Below, piece by piece: positions 59,876-64,000 of a stretch of 64,000 nucleotides of DNA. Source of the DNA: Adenophora triphylla var. japonica (lineage: Eukaryota > Streptophyta > Magnoliopsida > Asterales > Campanulaceae). The position numbers were made by a program, and so were the translations under genes. Numbering within the stretch: position 1 is the stretch's first letter; each line of letters begins with the position of its first letter. The DNA lies in NCBI GenBank assembly GCA_022495995.1, contig JAFEMH010000161.1:124001-188000 (forward strand). The letters run 5' to 3'. The notes beneath the pieces were generated by a model that was not told where the DNA came from, searched no databases, and saw only the letters and a program-made list of their open reading frames with translations.

Positions 59876-60931
59876 ATGTTGCAGTATGTACATTCAAACT
59901 TTCTGGTTTTTCAAATTTCCCAAACAATGGTATCAAATCCCTCGGTCCAATTCGTCGATACCGCTTTATTTAGCACTACCCCTTTCGAGCTTTCTTACTC
60001 GAATCGTGACCAGAAATGGCTAATACGACAACAACTTATACAACTTGTTCAAGAATTTCCCACCCTTCATCCATCTATGGACATCTTTACTCACGACGAT
60101 GGCACCACGGTCTACCTTCTCAATGCAAATGGTACCCTTCATGTTTCCCACTCCTCGCCTCCGATCCCAATTCAAATTTGGCTCCATGAAAATTTCCCAC
60201 TTGTAGGCCCCATGGTACACATCTCATCAAATTACCCTGACTATCCAATTCCTCGTGACCATCCATTTGTTGATTCTTCTGGTGCAGTTGTATCCCCATA
60301 TCTGATCATGTGGGACCACTCACGATGCAACTTATCTAGCCTTGTTCATAACTTGATCAAGTTATTTTCTCATAACCACCCTTTTTATAGCACTAAACAA
60401 TCTAGTTCAACTCATCCTTCTCTAGTTTCAAAATTAGAGGCCATGGACCGCCTTACTTGCACGCTTCACTATGATATGACGACCTCAATGCAAAAGACTG
60501 CAGATGAAATAGAAGACTTATCGGTCCTTCAAGCTGAAATGGTCAACCGAGTTGACATGACAACGAGCATAATCATCGGACTAGAGCACGAGAGAATGAA
60601 TCTAAAGGAAAGAGTGAGTGAATTAACCGAGCACGCTGATGTGTTGATGAATTGGCTAAGAGTTCATGATAGAAGTTGTAATGATATTATCATGTTAAAG
60701 GATGAAATTGAAGATATATTTGAAGTTGAGGGTAAGGATTCAAAATTGTTTTTGGATGGAAATGCAGAAGATTTGGCTATAGAAGATATGATTGATGCGT
60801 TGGATAAAGCTGTTGGGAAAGGAGTATTGACATTTGAAGTGTATATAAGACAAGTGAGGAACTTAGCCAGGGAGCAATTTTTTGTTAGGAATAAGCTTGT
60901 GAAGTTAAAATGCAACCAGGTCCTCTGTTAA
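59876..60931 (+). CDS. ELC: ELC/VPS23-like ESCRT-I subunit (TSG101 homolog), intronless
   Basis: ESCRT-I VPS23 binds ubiquitinated membrane cargo and passes it to multivesicular bodies. The 351-codon frame has an N-terminal UEV domain (about residues 25-160: SNRDQKWLIRQQLIQLVQEF, THDDGTTVYLLNANGTL, PIPIQIWLHENFPLVGPMVH, SPYLIMWD), a coiled coil (about 200-265) and a C-terminal steadiness box (AIEDMIDALDKAVGKGVLTF, then YIRQVRNLAREQFF). A second ATG at 59927 would give 334 aa and starts closer to the family norm (MVSNPSV). The proline-rich linker between UEV and coiled coil is very short, so the protein is smaller than the roughly 400 aa usual. A 16-A run lies about 95 bp after the stop, which hints at a retrocopy. 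The frame is undamaged. Confidence 0.9.
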   Translation: MLQYVHSNFLVFQISQTMVSNPSVQFVDTALFSTTPFELSYSNRDQKWLIRQQLIQLVQEFPTLHPSMDIFTHDDGTTVYLLNANGTLHVSHSSPPIPIQIWLHENFPLVGPMVHISSNYPDYPIPRDHPFVDSSGAVVSPYLIMWDHSRCNLSSLVHNLIKLFSHNHPFYSTKQSSSTHPSLVSKLEAMDRLTCTLHYDMTTSMQKTADEIEDLSVLQAEMVNRVDMTTSIIIGLEHERMNLKERVSELTEHADVLMNWLRVHDRSCNDIIMLKDEIEDIFEVEGKDSKLFLDGNAEDLAIEDMIDALDKAVGKGVLTFEVYIRQVRNLAREQFFVRNKLVKLKCNQVLC

Positions 60932-61159
60932 CTTTTAAACGATTTCCTGATTATGTTAAATTACAGTTAAATTAAAGTTGGAGTGCAGTTGCTCTTATAG
61001 TATAATTGTAATGTTTCCATTAACAGAAAAAAAAAAAAAAAAGTAAACAACAAAAGTAGGAAGTATTTTGGGACAAAGGGAGTATGCTAAAGCAGGAAAA
61101 AGAAAGCAAATTACAAACTGATTAAGGAATCACGGTTAACTTATGGTTATGTTCCTTAT

Positions 61160-61800
61160 TTCTTGTCTAGCAGAAACTAATCGAGCTCCGGTTGATCTCC
61201 CAGAAGCAGAAGCTATATACGCCGGATGCGATCCTTAATAGTTGAACGAAAATTTATTCATTAGTCAAGCTGAAGTCAACAAGGGTACTAGCCTGAAGAG
61301 ATTCCAACTTCGAGCTCGAGGATGTAGTTATCCGATAAAAAGACCGACTTGCCATATAACTTTGCAATGAAAGATAGATCCTTAAATAGCCTTTCTGACT
61401 CGGCCTGGCCCGGTCGCCCTTTGAATCTTCAGTAGGGCCTTTAGCACCTTCCCAGAGAGAGAAGGTCGTTGAACGGGTAGATCAGATTGATTGACTATCT
61501 TTGTGAGACTGCTTATTCCGATTCACCCCAAACTTTCCCGCTATCTTGTTGTCCGCGAAGCCTCAAACTTCAATTGGGCTTAAACTAGAAGCACATTGGT
61601 TGCCTTCTGTGACTTTTTTGAATTGTTTTGAGCATCCCCAACAAAGCGGATGCGGTTCCGAGAGCGGGAAAAATGGCTTTTGTTTACAATCATTCGTAGA
61701 ATGAATCAAAAAATTCTGATCATACATTTCGAAGAATTAACCTTTCTTCACTTGGGATCATATTGAAGGTTTTTGGACTCTTCCTGCCAAATCCAGTACA
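61160..61800. other. Possible organelle-derived insert (NUMT), no gene
   Basis: Composition is visibly less AT-rich and less repetitive than its neighbours (e.g. TCGGCCTGGCCCGGTCGCC), and the style resembles plant mitochondrial intergenic DNA. I recognise no mitochondrial gene in it, so this is only a suggestion. Confidence 0.3.
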
Positions 61801-61888
61801 CGTAATGTAAATTGATGAAAATTCAATAACCAAAGTGTAAGTACCCCGTCCTGGAAACCATCAACCTACAATCTCTCTCTCACCTAGC

Positions 61889-63710
61889 CTAACCAGATGG
61901 TCGTGAAGACGAAGACCCACCCCCATGCCTTTTCCGGGGAGGGCTGCTGCGGCATGTAGAAGATGCGAGCCTGAGCTTGGCAAGGTCCTTATGCAACTTC
62001 TTAATAACGCCCCGCAAGCCAATGTTCTGCCTCACCACCTCCTCATAAGCCCCAATAGAAACCTGTACGTGAAAAAAAAAGGTATGCCAGCCAAAGAACC
62101 AAAAGGGACAAAATGGAAGAAACAACGCAACAGAAATGAAATCTATACCGATGTAGCACTCGGGGGAACCCGGTATCGATCAGGGAGCTCCTCCGGCACA
62201 TCAATCACACCTGTTCTGATCTCAAAATCCTGATCAACATATGTATAAGTCCGATTCTCAATAACTGGATTGTAGATGCTGCTAGCACAAGGTGGAGGAG
62301 TTCTAGGAGCCTCCTTCAATTCTGCCTGCTCATCCGCCTGTTCACCCTGATCCTGATCTCGCGAACCACCAAAGCCCTGTGAAGTGAAATCATCATGAAC
62401 CTCGCCCATGTCAATAAGGTCCATGGCATCAATCCCATTTAACAGGTGATCCCTACCCTCTAGTTTATCTGGAGACAACATGTGGTGGGGCGGATCATGT
62501 GGGACCCAAGACATCCCATGGGCATTGTGCTGCCTAAATACTCTCTCCCCCAAGTACAAAGCATCACCGCTCAGACCTATCAGCAACCTCCGCTGTGCCG
62601 TAGCTTTAAGGGCATCCCTCATCACGTCATTCACAATGTCATTCCAAGGGAAGACGTGATACTCAGTGCGGAACTCTCCACCTAGGATAGTCTTCAGCTG
62701 AGAGTACTCAAAAACCATCCGGGTCCTCTTTGAAGGTCTCCTTCGCGCATCAGATGCCCAGCGAAGCATGGCTGGGAAGGTGTTGCTAGGGAGAGTGGTG
62801 GTGAAATTGCAGAGACCAAGCACCTCAAAAGCCCATGCCTGAGGACAAGGCAGCATAAAACATACTCCCTCCATCCCAAAATGAATGACCAAAAAAGTTT
62901 CAAATTTAAATTTGCTCTTGATTAGGAGTAAACTTGAAGTTTTTTTGGTCATTCATTTTGGGACATAGGTAGTAATAATAAACCAGGAGAATGCTAAAAC
63001 TTGAGGGAGAAAAAGGGAAAGGGTGTACCTCTAACACAAACCCAAAGCAGTCAAAGGAGCTTGCCGAGTTCCTGCAACAGTGATCTAAAGCCCGGTACAA
63101 CTCTGCCAAACCAGCTGCACCCCAAGCATAGTCACCCACAACGGAAAGGTCCTCAAGTGCTCCAAGAAGCGGGATCATCGCATTGGTCCCACCGTTGGCA
63201 AAGATTGTCTGAGATAACCCGTACCAAAGAAAGGCTCGAGCCACCTGCTCATTAGTAGCTTCACCTTGGCGATGTCTATCCAACAAATCATCAAATCGCT
63301 TACGAAGACGGCCAACCCGAACACCATACCCCTGCAGTATGTCGTAGATATGAAAGCCCAGCAGCCCATGCTGCCTATCCATGTCACCAATCAAGGTATT
63401 ATCACAACACAAGGGTTTTCCCGCAATCCTCAAACCTGTCAACGCCGTAAAGTCTCCAGAGTCACCGCGCCTCTCCCCAACTGAAATGGAATGAATGAGT
63501 AGTATCCCACCAATACTCTCTCAAAGCCTGAATAATGGCCCCGCTCCTGGCCCCGCTCCTCTGCAACGAGTCATGACCACTCAGTCCATCAAAGAAGATG
63601 TTCAAGCCGGTACGGGTCACTAAATCCTTAGGCACTGTAGGCAAGCTGGTCCACGCAGTGTAGGCCAATTTGCTTGATCCGCGAGAACAATGAATCCTCC
63701 CAACCGGAAA
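61889..63710 (-). pseudogene. Plant mobile domain (PMD/MAIN-like) gene fused to an H2A.Z acceptor
   Basis: PMD proteins (PF10536) are derived from transposons; some host members act in silencing and meristem upkeep. Three exons: 63710-63029, 62838-62149 and 62062-61889. Exon 1 carries LVTRTGLNIFFDGLSGHD, EYWWDTTHSFHFSWGE, then FTALTGLRIAGKPL, RRQGEA/ARAFLWYGLSQTIF and DYAWGAAGLAELYRALD. Exon 2 has AWAFEVLGLCNF and FEYSQLKTILGGEFRTEY; exon 3 has a coiled-coil-like tail (GLRGVIKKLHKDLAKLRL) and a Ser/Arg end. A one-base shift between SWGE and FTALTG breaks the frame in exon 1. The first seven codons (FPVGRIH) and the acceptor are H2A.Z sequence, in frame with PMD. Intron 1 has a MITE. Confidence 0.8.
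62875..62972. mobile_element. Stowaway-like hairpin in PMD intron 1
   Basis: CTCCCTCCATCCCAAAATGA pairs with TCATTTTGGGACATAGGTAG; TA flanks. 98 bp. Confidence 0.82.
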
Positions 63711-64000
63711 CTATATCAAGTCGCATAAAATAAATAAATAAAGTCCTCCGCAATAGTTGAAAACAACTTAAACATAACCTAGCAGTTAAACTAGTACTCT
63801 ATCCCAAAATGAGTGTCCCAACAAAATCAAATTTGCTCTTAAGTATATGATATTAATGATCCACGAATGCTCCAATAGCACAGTTAACTATATTATGGTG
63901 CATTGTATGAATGAAAGAATTAACCTTGTGTCTACGTTAGAGAAAATAAAGCACGATAGATACTATCAGTCACGAGGGTACAGAATACCACATGCAGACT
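63691..64000 (-). repeat. Duplicate of the H2A.Z intron/exon 2 junction
   Basis: Matches 49292-49608 almost base for base: acceptor TATAG|TTTCCGG, the seven codons FPVGRIH, and about 290 bp of intron, with small indels and point changes. It stops abruptly where PMD sequence begins (about 63690) and continues past the window end. Confidence 0.92.

Noticed and set aside
62143..62952. Single 269-codon gene reading through 62838
   Set aside because: The first part is MITE and intron sequence; a CCTCAG acceptor at 62838 and the PMD context support a three-exon structure.

Overview
This is a nuclear chromosome segment from a flowering plant, most likely a eudicot. The evidence is introns with GT/AG borders, a plant-type U6 snRNA promoter, a strigolactone-pathway gene, and a dense load of plant transposons: Stowaway, Tourist, hAT, Mutator, Helitron, copia, gypsy, tRNA-derived SINEs and a LINE remnant. 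Coding density is low. I can support five intact-looking protein genes (MAD2, D27, histone H2A.Z, an ELC/VPS23-like ESCRT-I gene, and a small two-membrane-span protein), an LLP-homolog gene carried inside a Helitron, one U6 snRNA gene, and several broken genes (FIO1/METTL16-like, F-box/LRR/FBD, a plant-mobile-domain gene, a D27 exon relic). All exon borders were read by eye from splice signals and family conservation.

Layout. 1-7.3 kb: a gypsy-type LTR fragment cutting off a copia element on the minus strand, then a Stowaway and more LTR-like sequence; three of these stretches carry clusters of short GC-rich near-palindromes. 7.3-9.2 kb: nothing recognised. 9.2-17.1 kb: a decayed BED/hATC-type hAT with an internal tandem array, a short hAT derivative with target duplications, a tandem duplication split by a SINE, and a 1.95-kb hAT with perfect 8-bp target duplications. 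17.1-23 kb: MITEs and retroposon scraps. 23.1-26.1 kb (minus): a multi-exon pseudogene of the U6 m6A methyltransferase FIO1/METTL16, a 75-aa membrane-protein gene, and a U6 snRNA gene with USE and TATA box. 27.2-33 kb: duplication copy A, holding a MULE derivative, the intact MAD2 gene and a D27 exon relic, followed by an F-box/LRR/FBD pseudogene. That pseudogene is split by a 6-kb pair of head-to-tail Helitrons (33.1-39.1 kb) that sit in a MITE and carry an LLP-homolog gene. 40.8-47 kb: duplication copy B, which runs into the 3' end of the seven-exon D27 gene. 49-53.3 kb: H2A.Z with a TE-filled intron. 53.9-57.3 kb: gypsy remnants and Tourist-like elements. 57.4-59.6 kb: SINE, Stowaway, foldback MULE and Tourist-like elements. 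59.9-61 kb: ELC-like gene. 61.9-64 kb: a plant-mobile-domain gene fused in frame to a duplicated H2A.Z splice acceptor.

The genes are independent transcription units, not an operon. The unusual content is structural: nested insertions with readable empty sites, a duplication that brackets MAD2, an H2A.Z-PMD chimera, and an intronic inverted repeat that can pair with a D27 splice donor.
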